Shown here: piece after piece, positions 46,086 through 61,325 of the stretch
Position numbering within the stretch: position 1 is the stretch's first letter
Layout of the letters: every line of letters begins with the position of its first letter
Origin: Unio delphinus
Lineage: Eukaryota; Mollusca; Bivalvia; Unionida; Unionidae
NCBI GenBank assembly: GCA_029339505.1
Contig: JAQISU010000115.1
Span: 2,877,001 to 2,941,000, forward strand
Reading direction: 5' to 3'
DNA: 64,000 nucleotides
The notes under the pieces: generated by a model
Told to the model about the DNA's origin: nothing
The model's database searches: none
What the model saw: only the letters and a program-made list of their open reading frames with translations
Translations under genes and position numbers: made by a program

Positions 46086-47620
46086 AATGGTTTGATTTAC
46101 TGATTTGTATTTAGTTCAATCAGGCTGCATTACTTTTTAAGTTACTTTTTAATGTTAAGTATTTTCTTGGATATGTTTAAAAATAAATGAATTCACGGAT
46201 AATTGTATGCGTTTTCCTTGGACAGGATGCTGAAGTTTCGCTTTTTTTTTCTTCCTTCAAACACACGTTATAGACTAGTGACTAGGGATGAGTAAGGTGA
46301 CAAAGTAATTTAATTTGAAGTAAAATTTTACGAATAAAGTTCTTTCATATTGGAGACCAACTTGTCTCTTTCACAAACAGTCATAGTGCAAATGTAATAT
46401 ATAAGTTGTTTATTTATCCAGAAATAATGTTCAAATACTAAAGTAATGGGTTTCAAGTGTTAAACAGTTTTACTTCTTATCCCAATAATTACGAGGAATG
46501 CCTTTTTATACTGAAAATTAAACAAAATTTTCCTTTCTTTTGAAAAACGAAGTGTAAGTTGATGTCGATTAATTAAAATCTCTTATAATCTTAGATGAGA
46601 AAACAAAAAATAAAATAAAAATAAATCTATTGCGCACATATCTTTGTAAAGTTTGATTAATGAAAGTCTTATAGTATAAGTATTTCTTGCTTGTATTGAG
46701 TTAAAAAGATGCATCACTTTTAATTCGCTATTACTTGTGTAGAGTCACTTTTTGTGGATTTTGGTGGTTGATAAAACGCACTAATTGAAATACCCATGAT
46801 AAAGTAAGCCCCTCCAAAAGACCACGAACTGCAGTGAACCAAAGAAAATGCATAAAAAATAACTAAATTAACTGCTGAAAGGTACAATTTTACCGTTCTG
46901 TCGTTCCGAGTGCAGAACAAAATTGAAAAAAGTATCCTTCCTATATAAATGATACAAAAACAAATATTTGATTAAAGTTTTTAATTCCCTAATTCCTCAT
47001 ACATTTGCTGCATCTTCTTTACAAAATGGTGGCATAGTTTGGTTCATAGTCGACTGATGGATAGTTCTAATAAACATTTGGCAGATATATACACATACTA
47101 TAAATAAAACGAAAACATCACCTAAGATAAAATACATCATTTTGACTTTAGTGGTATTCCTTTGCTTCCAGAGAGTAAAGTAGCAAGTGGATATATAGCA
47201 TAAAAATACACAGTACAATGACATCTCAATAACATTATCAGCACACTTTTTGCAAACAAATAACTCAAATGTCATTAGGAAAAAAATGGAATGAGACGTG
47301 ACAAGATGTCGTAAAGAGAATTATTCATCATAACACTGTTACAAAAAGCATGTTTTAGAAGCCATTCACATATATCACTGAGTGGTTTCTTTTCTTTCAG
47401 GATACAATACAAATTATGTCTTCTACTCAACACTTATATAGTGACGCAAAATGCAATTTTGTAAAGCAATACGGTAAGGACACGTGCTTTACATTAGCTT
47501 TGCAGGCAGTGTTTCTTCGCAAGGGAACGATACACTATATATCAATAATGGCTAAACATAGAAAATATATGAATGAAGTTTCACAGAATATATATCTATC
47601 CATCCGTCCGTCCATCAATA

Positions 47621-47626
<6 letters not shown>
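46086..47626. other. Intergenic stretch, nothing recognised
   Basis: Unique AT-rich sequence. Short open frames have no recognisable motif. Confidence 0.4.
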
Positions 47627-47665
<39 letters not shown>

Positions 47666-47695
47666 ACACACACACAGACACACACACACACACAT
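47627..47695. repeat. (CA)n microsatellite
   Basis: About 68 bases of CA with two GA interruptions. Confidence 0.97.
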
Positions 47696-49880
47696 GTATA
47701 TATGATTTAAAAGACTATTTACATTTGTCAGATCTTTTCCCAGCTCGGAAATATTTTTCATATTTGTTAACATAAAGAAACAATTTGATAGAAATCATCT
47801 CCCCAGTCCTACACTGAGATCTGACAGACGCCGATAAAACTTAACGTCTTTGTGACCTTTGGAATTCGCAATCGCTTATGCTAGTAGCCTTTCAGATATA
47901 GTGCGTTGCAAATTCGACTTGGGAAGAGCTAAGACGTATATCACTTTCAGACATCTGAAACTTGTGGATAAAATGGTGTCGATCGTATCTCGATATAAGA
48001 CTGCCAAGATAAGATTATAATCGGACTTCACAAGGACACTAACTTCAATTTTTTGACAATATAGTGATATATACATTGCAGTATTCAGATGAACTAAGAT
48101 GAACACACATTGCAGACGAAAGCAATAATATACATTGCAGTATTCAACTTCATTTAATTAAGATGAACACACATTGCAGACGAAAGCAAATAAACATAAG
48201 CAGATATGTGTGAAGCTGAAATGGCGCACATATAGATCTATGGATAGACAGACGGACATATAGACAAAAAGCTAAGGTAGAGGTTGTAAATGTTCTTCTT
48301 GGATTTTGTGCTGATATCTAAGGTTAGTTGGAGTCTTCTACTTTGTCGACTTGGATTTTTAAAGATTTTACGATAATTGTATTGTTTTTAATATTGTTTT
48401 TAAAACAAAATTGTTTTTTTGTTTTCTTACAAATGTTTTGCTTATCTATTTCAAGATCCAAATCGTACTGATAAGTTAACTAATGAGTATGACTACATAT
48501 ATTTATATCAAATCTTTGATTTCATTCATAAAATCAAGAAATAACGAATTATGATCACGCTATAATACTCGTTGTAGACATCTTCATTTTAATTTCCGAC
48601 TTTTATACTATAGTAGAAGATTATGTAACTAGCCTCAGTTATTATTCATTGCGAGTGCTCCCCCTTGGACCGAAAGCAAGGTGCCGAATATTGGAGTATG
48701 TGCCTAGCATATCAGACCGTCAATGGCTATAGGAGTCACGGTATTAATTCAGTTCCCATAGTAACCAATGCAAACACCAGTAATTTTACAATTTCGAATG
48801 CTCATGATCAAACCTTTATTTATCAGTATAGATGAAACCTGGATGTCAGTTTCTATGTCAAGGAAAGGATATGACTTGCGACATTCTCTGTATCTGCATG
48901 TGTTTGAAACACGTGCTTTCAATTTTGCACCAAAGAGTTAGGTGCTAATTGTAGTAATGATGGTTCCAAACTCAAGATTGTTAAAAGACTGAAATTCCAT
49001 CACTAAAACCATGTCTCTTTTTTTTCTCCACTTACAACTAGAATAAGCTCTCAAAATATTCTTTTTCCTAAAACATAACTTAAATAATTAACCAGTCCTG
49101 GTCAGCCAAACCCATATATACTCTATTTTATGTTGCCTCATTTCCAGGCTGGTTCCCATTTTTATGTTCTATTTTATGTTGCCCCATTTCCAGGCTGGTT
49201 CCCATTTTTCCATATTATTATTACCGTGTGTCCTATATCCACCCTTGATTTTCTTGACAGCTGTAGGAATAGTATAGTTCAATACACAAGTAAGCAATGT
49301 ACATAGTTCTGTTTATCAAAAATTACATTAGAAATATTAAATTATATTGCAAGTTCATATTCACCTAAAGAGCAATGGTGCATTTCAGGCAACATTTAAA
49401 TATTTGAGCTTTTTTTTTTTTTAAAGAAAATCAGAAAAAATATTCAAATAAACTGTATAAAAATAATAATAAAGTTTTTCAATATCACCATATATCGCCC
49501 TTCAATTTAATTCTGAAACACATTACCAGCCTTGTCATGGAATATAAATAAAGGTCAAAAGGTCAATGTACATGTATTATTACATAAAAAGAGGTTTAAT
49601 TGACAAAAATTACCTACCAGTCCTCCCAGAAGAAGACATATAATTTAAAAGTAAAGTAAGGTAGACATAAGTCCCTTAAAATGCAAAATATGAACTTTCA
49701 AGACTTTCACTGACAGAAATTATTGGGATGCCAAGTCATAAGAGTTCATCGCCATTAAGCATGGTGTAAGAGACATATGTGATCATATCTGAAGCGTTAG
49801 GACTCACGGTACTAATTGCGTTCCCATAGTAAACCCTGGCAAACACCATGTTTTCATATCATTAGTACCGTGCCAACGAA
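47696..49880. other. Intergenic stretch with small duplications
   Basis: Holds a tandem duplication at about 48070-48188 (ATACATTGCAGTATTCA ... AACACACATTGCAGACGAAA twice), one at about 49120-49210 (TTCTATTTTATGTTGCC ... CAGGCTGGTTCCCATTTTT twice), and a dispersed pair near 48730 and 49798 (GACTCACGGTACTAATTGCG-like, GTTCCCATAGTAA). No gene seen. Confidence 0.6.
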
Positions 49881-50120
49881 AAGAAAAATTCGAAAAATTT
49901 AAAGATTATGTAATTTAGAAAAGAAAAATTCGAAAAATTTAAAAATTATGTAATTTACAAAAGAAAAATTCGAAAAATTTAAAAATTATGTAATTTACAA
50001 AAGAAAAATTCGAAAAATTTAAAAATTATGTAATTTACAAAAGAAAAATTCGAAAAATTTAAAGATTATGTAATTTAGAAAAGAAAAATTCGAAAAATTT
50101 AAAAATTATGTAATTTAGAG
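49881..50120. repeat. 40-bp minisatellite, exactly 6 copies
   Basis: AAGAAAAATTCGAAAAATTT plus AAAAATTATGTAATTTACAA. Copies 1 and 5 share AAAGATTATG and TTTAGAA, so one or more units were duplicated as a block. Confidence 0.96.
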
Positions 50121-50794
50121 AAAGTATATGCCTTAAGGTTGATGCAAAGGCTGTACATTTTATTCCCATAATTCAGTGCTAATAGTCTTTGTCTTCACGA
50201 CGCTTTGATCTAGGTCTCCTTTTACATGAATCGCTGGTCAACAGGATAGGCTACCGTTCTGATCGTCAGACGTCATTGGTCAAGTAAAATGGGAGGGGGA
50301 AGTCGGTAAGAGTATGTTTAGCTATAATTGATATACTGAAGGGAAAACAGTACTAATCCAATTCATGTGGTAAAACTGTCGAAACACCATAATAATGAAA
50401 ATGCAATAATTTTCAGTTCTTTAAAATACGGGACGAAGCACGTGTCTCAAAGCACAAAACTAACCTTAATGTATGCTTCTGTGTTCAGCAAACCACATAA
50501 GCTTATGCAGAAATGCTCACGTTAGTGGGAAGAAAAACACAGCAGTTAATTTTGTGACGGCGGATTGAACAGTTTAAGGGTTTGGTTCAAAATGTTTAAT
50601 GTTTATTTAATTAACTCCTTCATCAATTCCCGTCACAATTGTCATCAATCGCTCTGTATCTACGAAAAATCATTCTACGACGTTATTCCTTGCCTCTTTT
50701 TCCTTGGGGTCAAAGATATAATTTTAAGGTTTTGGTTTTCAAAAATTTAATTAGCTTATATTTCTTTAACCCATGAAGGATATTCTTCATATAT
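50121..50794. other. Intergenic stretch, nothing recognised
   Basis: Unique AT-rich sequence with no supported feature. Confidence 0.4.
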
Positions 50795-51110
50795 GATGTT
50801 ATATTGGAATCCAGATGTTTTTTTTAACATAGTTCTGTTTGCCAAAAATTACTCGGGTCGATGGAATTGGAATCTATGTGTAATAATATTATTCTGAGTT
50901 TCAAAGATTACTCTGGTAGGTGTTAAAATATATTGGAATCCATGTGTGACAGCATATTTTGCTCGTCATAGATCACTGAACGCAATGTTAAAACATAAGG
51001 GAATTTACGTGTGATAACATAGATCTGCGTTTTAAAGATTACTCTGGTAAATGTTAAAGCGTATTGAAAATTCATGTGCGGTAACATATTTCTGCTTGTC
51101 TAATATTACA
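50795..51110. repeat. Degenerate ~65-bp tandem repeat, about 5 copies
   Basis: The order ATTGGAATC(T/C)ATGTGTGA - ACATAGTTCTG - AAAGATTACTCTGG recurs with strong divergence. Confidence 0.65.
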
Positions 51111-53613
51111 CCAATGATCCTTACAGCATCTTAGAATTCGTGACAATAGTAATAATGGTATCTTTCGGGCAACATTTAAAAAAGTGAGCTCGTTTTAAAA
51201 ATAAGAAAAACAATATTAAAATAAATAATTATAATAACCGCTTACTTTCTTATCTCCACCTTAACTTTCAAAAAATAATTTTACTTAAACTTTACATTCG
51301 TTACCAAGTCAACCGTTTGGCCTTTCTAAGACGTATATACTGTACTCATATTTTTAGACTGATATTATCGTGTTGTATAGTCATTGCTCCTAGTATTAAC
51401 AACAAGATAGCATGTATAATGTCGCCACGTTGTCTCTGATCTATTAGTTTTGCGCGTGAACAAAGCAATATTTCAGTTTACTGACTCTTGTACGGAACAG
51501 ACACCATTAGTCGTGGAGCCAAATCAGAAGCTATACAGTTAAGGTCTATTTTTAAAAGAGGCAAAAGAGCGGTCCTTGAATAAAAATTAACCATTTTTGT
51601 AATTAAATGAATGGGTGTTCGATACTCATAATAAATACAAGGTGGACATTTGCCGACAAAAAAAATATTGTTTAAACGAATATCTTGAAGTAAAGAGACC
51701 AATGTTCCATAATATAGTGTTCCGACCAAATTATTCTAGCGCATCTCTTACAAGTTTAGCATGAAAGTGAGTCTACATTTTGTAAACTTAGCTACAGATA
51801 TTTAACCTTATTATTGGATGCTTGACAACTATTACCATGACTCTACAAGCAACCCCGTTCTAACAGCTGGCGGATACGCTTTTCCAAAACGAAAAGCGTT
51901 TATCTATAATACGACAGCATACAATTCATTCAGTGATACAGTTGTCTCTCTATGATTTAAAAAAGTGTCACGTGTCATGTTTCTACCAATCATACAGAAC
52001 CTATTCACTATGTGGGTACTATTTAAAGACATCCATATATCTAACATTGCGATGTACATACAGACATTAATTAGAAAATACCAATGTAACAAAACAATTA
52101 AAAAATTCTAAAACCAAAACTTATTTGACAAAACATCAAATAATTATTGTCTAATTAAGTACAACCGACGTATTTCCCGACAAATACATTGCATTTTATT
52201 CTTTCATTATATCTCGACAAGTAGAGTTTATTTTTCTAATCATCACTGCCCCTTTTAAAGTTGGTGTAGGTATATTTGCAAAGTGCGTGCTTTAATTTTA
52301 AGTCGCCATGCCTGTTTGGGTGATTCCTGGTAAACCCAGGGAAAACCAGTTCAATATCAGAGAAGATTTCTAACACTTAGATCTGTTCTTGTTTTCTACT
52401 AAGGCCAAAAACACCTCCGAAATAACTATAATTAATTACGTTTGAATCTTGGACACGTTCAGTGCAACATATTAATGAACTCTGAAAGTATTTTTGGCAA
52501 CTACTTAGACTTCCGTATCAAAACGTTAAAATTAATTATCCAGAAATGGTCACCCTTGCAGTACATTACTTCATGTGAATGAGATCATGATGTAATGCAT
52601 TTTTGGGATAAAACCTGTCTAAACTACGGAAGTCTACCGACATTGGGTATTTCTTTTGCTGATATTCGTTCATCATGTTCAATCCATGTCTCTGACGATA
52701 ACACTAAAGACTGTTACACGTGAATTCGAGACTTGATATTCTTCAAACAAAAGAACAGGCACATTTGATCAAGTTTTGATTGTATTTTGAAGCGTATACA
52801 ACTATTTAAATGTTAGATATCTCTGAATGAATGAAACGTGTTCTTATTTCCCTTCTATCACTGCTTTGCGACCTGACACAATTTTCTTCCATAAGCAGTT
52901 CCAGGCCTTGCCTTAGGGCAAATCGAACGATCCAGCCGCCTTAGGCCCCGCGCTTTTAGGCAATGCATTTTTTTTGTTTGATGTACGATAAACCTCCAAG
53001 ACATTTATCAATACAGTGCTGCTTTGGGCCCTGCACATCATAGGACCGAGCATGAACAGTTCATGATATTGCAATTTTTGTTTCCTTTGGAATGTTCTGG
53101 AACAGTATCCGATTTCCAAACTTACACGATTCCGTTCTGAAAATTCCATGACACAGTACTTAAAAATAAAGAGGAAATACAGTAATGCTCCTAACAGTGC
53201 TAATTGTGCTGTGTCCTGTATCAAAGAAGGTGTTGATGCTCAATTAGTTGATTGTCAGCTTTTGATTGGTGTAGAACAAGCAGCTTGGCTTCATCAATAT
53301 GTATCGTTGATCACAATGAAAATCAGCTTAAAATTATTCCTCCAAATGGCTCTTGTTGTTCAAATGAAATATTTTTCTTTCATAATAAAAACACTGGTTA
53401 TCAAACTTGATCACGTACTTAAAAGTTTGTTTTTTTTTTACCATGATTCCGTTGCGAACATCCTTTGCACCACAATTAGAAAGACCAACGATTATGTATC
53501 TCAATCGTTTCACTTAGACCGGATGGGGTATTCAGTATTTCCGGTAGTTGTTCCCGCGCCTGGCTATTGTTTGCAAACTTCCTTCATAAACATCTGGACT
53601 CCTAATATCACCG
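51111..53613. other. Intergenic stretch and RFX6 3' untranslated region
   Basis: The right part must include the RFX6 3' UTR on the minus strand. A minus-strand AATAAA (TTTATT) is present near 52228, but the true mRNA end is not determined. A GC-richer patch (GCCGCCTTAGGCCCCGCGCT, about 52935-52960) may be an old repeat fragment. No gene was recognised. Confidence 0.4.
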
Positions 53614-53756
53614 CTATTGCCCCGTCATGAACACAGTGCTAATTGAGGGTAGAGGACCCGGATCATTAAAACTGTGGTGAAGGTCGTGGTCAGGGCCCAT
53701 CATTCCAGTCATCGCCATATTTAATAAGTCGTCGGTACCAAGATTATCATGTAGAA
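53614..53756 (-). CDS. RFX6: RFX6 last exon
   Basis: Acceptor CTTTCAG. Completes Val, then [40 protein letters not shown] and VFMTGQ, then TAG. Confidence 0.95.
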
Positions 53757-56700
53757 CTGAAAGTATATGAAATACATTAATTTCTTTTTTATTCTGGGAA
53801 AGTTTTTTGTATCCATGGAAAGCTATGGATTTCAAAATATGCACTTAATAATAAATCCATATCACTTTGGTGGTGATAAGAGGTTTGAATATGTAACACT
53901 GTAACTGATCTCATTCGTATAACGAATTAACATCAAGTAATACAATTTATGTTGAATCCTAAAATGTTTCATTACGAGATACGAATTTCTTCACTATAGT
54001 AACTAAGAAGTATATGACATTTATACCGAACACAGGTAACATTATAAAATCTCAACAATTCGTACAAAATTGCACAACAGACTTGTTATAAACAAAGTAA
54101 TAACACAGTAAAGTAAATGCATCAGTGGGTATACCCTGATGTCTAGGGCTGTGACAGCTAGCGGGACTACTATTGCTAAAGAGATGGGACGATTCCTTGT
54201 GTCTGTGTTGCTTATCCAATATGTTCAGAGGATCGTTCAAATCTGAACTGAGGTGCGGCGGTGGAAGGCGCTGCTGGATTACTGGAACATGTTCAACCAA
54301 GGGTTTTGATGACTGTGGAAACGTGCTTGGTCCGTAGCCATAATCTGAAATATTGCCAAGACAAAATGTCAGTTAAACTGATGTAGGTACCAAAACAACA
54401 GAGTAACTTATTTGGTTGATGCAATAGGCTTTACAAGAACCGTCATGCATTCGATCGTGCCAGACGGGTGGATATAACGTTCAATTTCGTTTCGGGTATC
54501 CAGATATATGTATCCATTATATTTTAGTACATATACGACTTTAAGTGTACTGTAGACATTTGACAAATTTGGTTTTCGTCCTTTTCAGTATACCGTATAT
54601 ACTCGCTTCTCAGACCTATCCAAAAGCAAATAAAATAGACCGTGTTCTATCTATGGGTCTCTGCTGACTACTCCTTACACAATGCATACACACTGAGCTG
54701 CCAAGGCAGTGTGCGAGGGCAGATACGGATCTATGCACGTGCTATTAAATTAGATTTATATTCGAATATATATGGTATATTCTACACTATGTTTGCTATA
54801 TAAGAGTACGTGTCAGCTTTTAACCTTATGTTCAATGTAAATTTGTAAATGTCTTGTTTACAATGCAATTAAAATTCAATTTAAAGTTAAGATTTGTTTT
54901 GGTGCTTTCAATATGCACAATCGTCAGCCGACATTAGAACCGTTCATAAAAAGAAGCAAAAACGATGGACTAGAATAAAATTATTACGTCTTCAAAGCGT
55001 GTAGATGATAAAATACAAATGAAATCAAAGATGTCGAGTTTCTTGTTTTTGCCTCTTATATTAAAGATTATGTAATTGCATATAAAATCCTTTATAATAC
55101 TGTAATAATAACTTAGCGTCAAAATGAAAATCGTCAAACTTGGACGTATATCCCAAAGGCGTTCACGGCTACCTTTATGCAAGAATTGCTAATGATGAAA
55201 AAAAGAGATTACAATTTTGTTAAAACCAAACTACAAGAAACGTTAACAGCCGCAAGAATGCAATAGCGTTTTTTTTTTTTTTACATGTGACACAGGATAG
55301 CAGCATCCCTCTCATTTGTTAATTTAGCAATCGAAATTCAATGACGTCTCATCTGAGTATCGTTACCGAAAACGTTAATTCACTAAATTTAGTTTTACCT
55401 GTGTTTTGAAACGATGGTTGTGAATTGTGGAATGAGGAGTTGCTCTGTACAACATTGAAGGCACTTCCATGCTGATGTACATTGGAAGCAGAGAAGGTTG
55501 ACTGCGATACATTGGGATACGAACCCAACGTATGTCCATTATAGAAAGGGTCTCCATTGAACTGGGTATCACCGTAAGGATAGCTGGGTTCAAGGTCATT
55601 TTTCAGGTAAAGACTAGGATTGCCCGGATGTGTCCGGAAGGCACTGGAATATGGAACTCCATAGCTGTTCATATAGCTGGGGTTATGCGAAGGATAATCT
55701 TGACCTGTACAAATACATGAAAAAGTATGACAAATAAAACAATGCCTAACTATTTACGCATTTCGAATGGAAACAGGTATATAGATTGCCATCTTATCCA
55801 CATGCAGGTATTTTTCAAGTTTGTTTCCAGTCAGTGATATATCTTTTTTTTTGTATTCTGCTTGAGACGAAGTCTTCATTTATTGCAAGATGTTTATAAA
55901 CAGCGCCAAATACCGGCATTAATTTTCAATGAAATGATTCATTTATCCTATGCAGGTATCGGCCTTGAAGTTTATTCGTTCTAATTGCAATTAATTTGAA
56001 AATGTGATATAAACCTTTTATCTATAGTGGATTAATGGATAAATTATTCAACTCGCTTTTTTGTGACATGAAGTTTCACATTTTGACAACGACAGCAATA
56101 GCTTACCTAGGTACGGGTATCCGGTTCCTACCAGAGACGACTGGTTTGTTGTGCCGTAGGGTAAATGTGTCTGGTTGATGACTGAGCTCCTCATAGGGTT
56201 GACCACAATAGGCGATATGGGAGGTGTCAGCATGTGGTTTCCTCCATTCATTGCCTGTCAAATAAGATAAGGTGTGAACATACCAGTCTGTAGACTAGAG
56301 AAGACAGGCATTCCGAAAATACCGAGGGAACAGGTCAAGTTTGAAAACAAGACAAAATTAAGCATACCCCAAAAGTGAGGAAAGGCGGATTTGTGAATCC
56401 GAAATATTATTTTGCAAAATATTTCATAGTTAAGTAAAATAGTTACACCTAGATAGCGATGAATTAGTTTCACTCTTGCCAAAACAGTGATAAATATTCC
56501 TTGCAGCACTACAAGACAGAGTTAGACACTAAAAGACAGAGATAGACTGATCAATTGGTGCATTTACCAATGATATTACGGAATAAAACTACCTTTAATT
56601 ACCAGGAGCTTTATTGTACGTGATTGTATGAAATAATTGAAGAAATCTCAATTAGGTTTCTCCTATCTAATACATGATGGAGTGAAAACCGGCCTAGAAA

Positions 56701-59669
56701 TACATTATAGCATATATATAGTTTTTTTTTTTTCAGGCAATTTATAAGAAAACATAAGTTTAGAGTGTAACGACAAAAAGAAAGGGAAAAAAAATTGATC
56801 ACAGCTTTCTTGAACGTCACACCCCTTATGTCGTCATCGCTGCATTTTCAAAACACTTGATATTAGTATTTTCAAAATCTTTTCTTTCGTATTTCTCTCA
56901 GCTATACTGGAGTCATTAAATGGCGGATGAGTGATAAGTTTTATAAGTAGTAAAGTCTTATAAGTAGTAAGTTTTATAAGTAGTAAGTTTTATAAGTAAT
57001 AAGTTTTATAAGTAGTAAGTTTTAGTTTTGTAAGTAGTAAGTTTTATAAGTAGCAAGTTTTATAAGTAGTTTAGTTTCATAAGTAGTAAGTTTTATAAGT
57101 AGTAAAAAAACAACAACATCTAAACCATTTACACTCTGATACTTTTTCATGCATTGATTTTGACGATAATGAATTTTATATGATAATAGTCCGTCAACCA
57201 ATCAGCGACTTCACCAGATGTTTGTATATGTCTTGTTTTGGACGTTACTATCATTTGTATCAGTCATTACATGACCCTCCTTAAGGAGTTGGTCGAGAGT
57301 CTGGTTGAACGAGAAAGTCTATTACCGATACAAATAGAGGCACGTTTTCTATACAAACAGATTAGGGTTAGACAGACAGATTCGTCTATACAGACAGATT
57401 CGTCGATCTGTTCTCTTGGTGGTTATTGTATGAGGGCCACACTGAAAACTGCAACGACGATCTATCTGGCGGTATGGAAGAAATCATTTTCAAATGACTA
57501 TAGAAAAATACACAGTGATAGTTAAAATGAGCATACTTTTTTTTAAAAGGCTTCCCAAGCTTTTGGTATCTTAGTCACGTACATTCATACATTCACGTAT
57601 ATTTTGTAAAGAAAGATGAAAATTACCTGAGACATTGCAGTTAGAGACCCCAGAGGATTGGGATACAAGTCCTTTTCCCCTGTTGGATAAGGAGGGAATG
57701 ATCCATTAAATTGCTGATTCATAAAGTCCTCTTTTTTCACTCCTCCTCCACTTCCATTCTTTGGAATACGGTTGGCAAGGAAACAGGTACTAGGTGTAGT
57801 GGAAAGATTTGGCCTGACCCCTGTATCATCTATATGATTTTTAAAAATTAGGTACATTTACAATATATTATGCTACGTAATAGCTTTGGAAAAAAAACAC
57901 AAAGAAATCAAAACAAAACACAAACAAAACAAATAAAAAAAAACAATTGGAACAAGAATTGATCGACGGGACTGAAGCTCTTATAACGAAAATGAAGTTC
58001 CAAGAATTCAAGATAAGACCGTTCCAGTATTTAAACTGTTTAGTGTTGAGACAATCTCTGATATTTTTCAGCGATAATACAGCCCTGTACCATTTTCGTT
58101 TAGGACAAACTAGATATCATTAGAAGTCTTTTTGTGAAAACAACATGTTATAATAAGCATCCATTTAGAGGTGTAGCATACATTTTTAAGATAATGCAGC
58201 AACCACTTTAGAGATATGACTGGCACCATTGTCTTTTATGGTCAACTAGGTATCATAAAAAGTTCAATGGCGAGAACACCATCTTGAATGTAGCCACCCA
58301 ATGAAGACGTGTAGGGATAACGATATTTTCAAGATATGATTTTTCATTTAGAAGTATTAATAATAAGATTTTCACGATGGTTGCAGTGACGGTGTTATTG
58401 ATCGTCAGATTGATACCATTTTTCATCTAAGACTAACTACATAAGATGTTTTATAGTAACAAATCTCATGTTAATCAATGCATCTAATAAGGAGTAGTGC
58501 TATTTTCAAGAGGGTCTTATGCCAAATTAACTGTAACTAAGGAGAGCTAACGAGGACTTTGCCGTGAATTAACCTACATTGACAATTGCCTTGGAGATCT
58601 GCCGTGTACTAGCCTACGTTGAAACTAACTTCAGTGATATGCCGTGCATTAACCCTGTATTGATAAGTGTTTTGGAGGTTTCTCGTGCATTAACCCTGTA
58701 TTGGTAAGTATCTTGGAGGTTTCTTGTGCATTAACACTGTATTGATAAGTATATTGGAGGTTTCTCGTGCATTAACACTGTATTGATAAGTATATTGGAG
58801 GTTTCTCGTGCATTAACATTGTATTGGTAAGTATCTTGGAAGTTTCTCGTGCATTAACACTGTATTGATAAATATATTGGAGGTTTCTCGTGCATTAACA
58901 CTGTATTGATAAGTATATTGGAGGTTTCTCGTGCATTAACCCTGTATTGGTAAGTATCTTGGAGGTTTCTCGTGCATTAACACTGTATTGATAAATGTCT
59001 TGGAGGTTTATCGTGCATTAACCTACACTTATAACTACTTGCAAATATGCCTTGAGTTAAACTGTATTGGTGTTTGCCTTGGAGTTTCGCTGAGCATTAA
59101 CCTATATTGATTACTACTTGGAAGTCTGCTGGACATTAAGCTATAATGAAAACTAATTTGGAGGTTTACAGACTATTAGCCGACATTGATAACTTCACTG
59201 GACGTTTGCTGGACATCAAGCTATATTGAAAACTAATTTGAAGGTCTACCATGTATTAACCTATACTGATAATTGCTGTGGAGGTTTGACGTATATTAAC
59301 CTATAGTGATAAATGCCTTAGAGGTTTGCCATGTATTAACATACAGTGATAAATGTCATGGAAGTTTGCCGTGTATTAACCTATAGTAATAAATGTTTTG
59401 GAGGTTTGACGTGTATTAACCTAATACACATGTGCAGCAGCACAGTGACTCGACGACCACACTAGGTCAAAAGACTGATGATGATAATGATGATGATGAT
59501 GATGACGATGAACCTATGGTATGCAGGGTATTCATCTATATTGATAAATGCCTTGGATGTTTGCAGTGCAATAACTTGTATTGATAACTCGCTTGGAGGG
59601 TTTTGGAGTGACGCTTTATTTAACAACTTTGTGCCATAATGAAAGGACAACACATGTACCAAAATTTAC

Positions 59670-59716
<47 letters not shown>

Positions 59717-61243
59717 GTAGTAGTAGTAGTATAAGTAGTAGTCGTAGTAGTAGTAATGAAAAATAAACAACAGTGATGATGCTCAGAATCTATTCAATGG
59801 AACCAAGGCTGATAAACCGAAAACTGCTGAGTTTTGAAATCTGTGCTTTTCTTAATTTAATCACATTAAATGTTGTATCAGACGAAAACACCAACAATTT
59901 ATAAGGCATTCGAAATTTATTTTCCCATTACATAATGTCAGATTTGTTTATAATACGAATTTTCTTCAATAACAGGTAGTTATTAGAAACATGTTAGCAT
60001 TTTGTTCATCAGGTATTTAGACAAAAAGATTGAAGGTTATTAGAAACAAGTTTACGTTTTGTTAATTGGGTATTAAGAGTTAAGGACTAAAAGATATTAT
60101 TAATATTTTTTTGTTTCGCAGAATGTTATTAACTACAGTTATAAATGTAGATTGATAGAGAATAAGGAAAGCGGAAATGGAGTAAACACAACTATATCAT
60201 AATTTCTTTCAAGTGACTCACCTGTTTTGGTATTTTTCTCAAGTAAAGCCTGAATTTCAGCTTCTTTTTCGTTATGCAGTTGAGATTCCACTGCATGCAG
60301 AACATATTCGTCTAGTAACATCCGAACCAGATGGAACGAGGCTAATATATAATTGGAATACTTTTGTTATTATCATCAGAATATGGGATAATATTAGTAA
60401 TTCCCCAAAAAAAAAAAATGGAACGAGACTAATATATAATTGGAATATTTTTGTTATTATCATCAGAATATGGGATAGAATTAGTAATTCCGAACCAAAA
60501 AGAAACAAGACTAATATATAATTGGAATACTTTTGTTATTATCTTCAGAATATGGGATATAATTAGTAATTCCGAACCAAAAAGAAACAAGACTAATATA
60601 TAATTGGAATACTTTTGTTATTATCTTCAGAATATGGGATAGGATTAGTAATTCCGAACCAAATGGAACAAGACTAATAGATAATTGGAATACTTTGTTG
60701 ATATCATCAATATAAAGGTATGGTTTCGAAACATTGAATTGTAAGGTATAACTATTTGATCCCAGTTTTAATTTAATTTACAAAGTATATATAGGTACAT
60801 AAAATATTTACATAACATATACTATAGTTATATTAGTAACGAATTCCGCATTCATCATTGATATGGCTACAATAATGAAAATTACTTAGTAGGTACATTC
60901 ATGTTTTCCATTTTAAACGTTGGATGTTCAACAATTAGGAAGGAAAGGAAATGTTTACTTACAATATTCAACAATGATGAATTTTGAACAATTCAACGAA
61001 ACATATAACATATTCAGTCATGATTAATCTTGTATTATTTAAACAAGAGATGTTCATTATTTTCTGAGCTGTGTATTCTGCTGATTTGTGTATTAATAGG
61101 ATGCGTTGGAAAACTTACCAAAAGCTTGAGCATTATTCAGAGTTAGGTTGTGCATCACACGTGCACCAAAGAATGACCATTTCAGCAGAAATTCTTGAGC
61201 ACGCTTCTTGAAGGTTCGTCCATTTTGTTTACTAGGCTGCAAA

Positions 61244-61325
<82 letters not shown>

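Noticed and set aside
49881..50120. CRISPR-like regular array
   Set aside because: The units are contiguous tandem copies without unique spacers, as are all other arrays here; the setting is an animal genome with spliced genes.
51478..51729. 83-codon minus-strand open frame
   Set aside because: No recognisable domain, no splice support, AT-rich surroundings; likely chance.
57238..57525. 95-codon plus-strand open frame
   Set aside because: Lies in an RFX6 intron on the opposite strand, contains a small internal duplication and no known motif.
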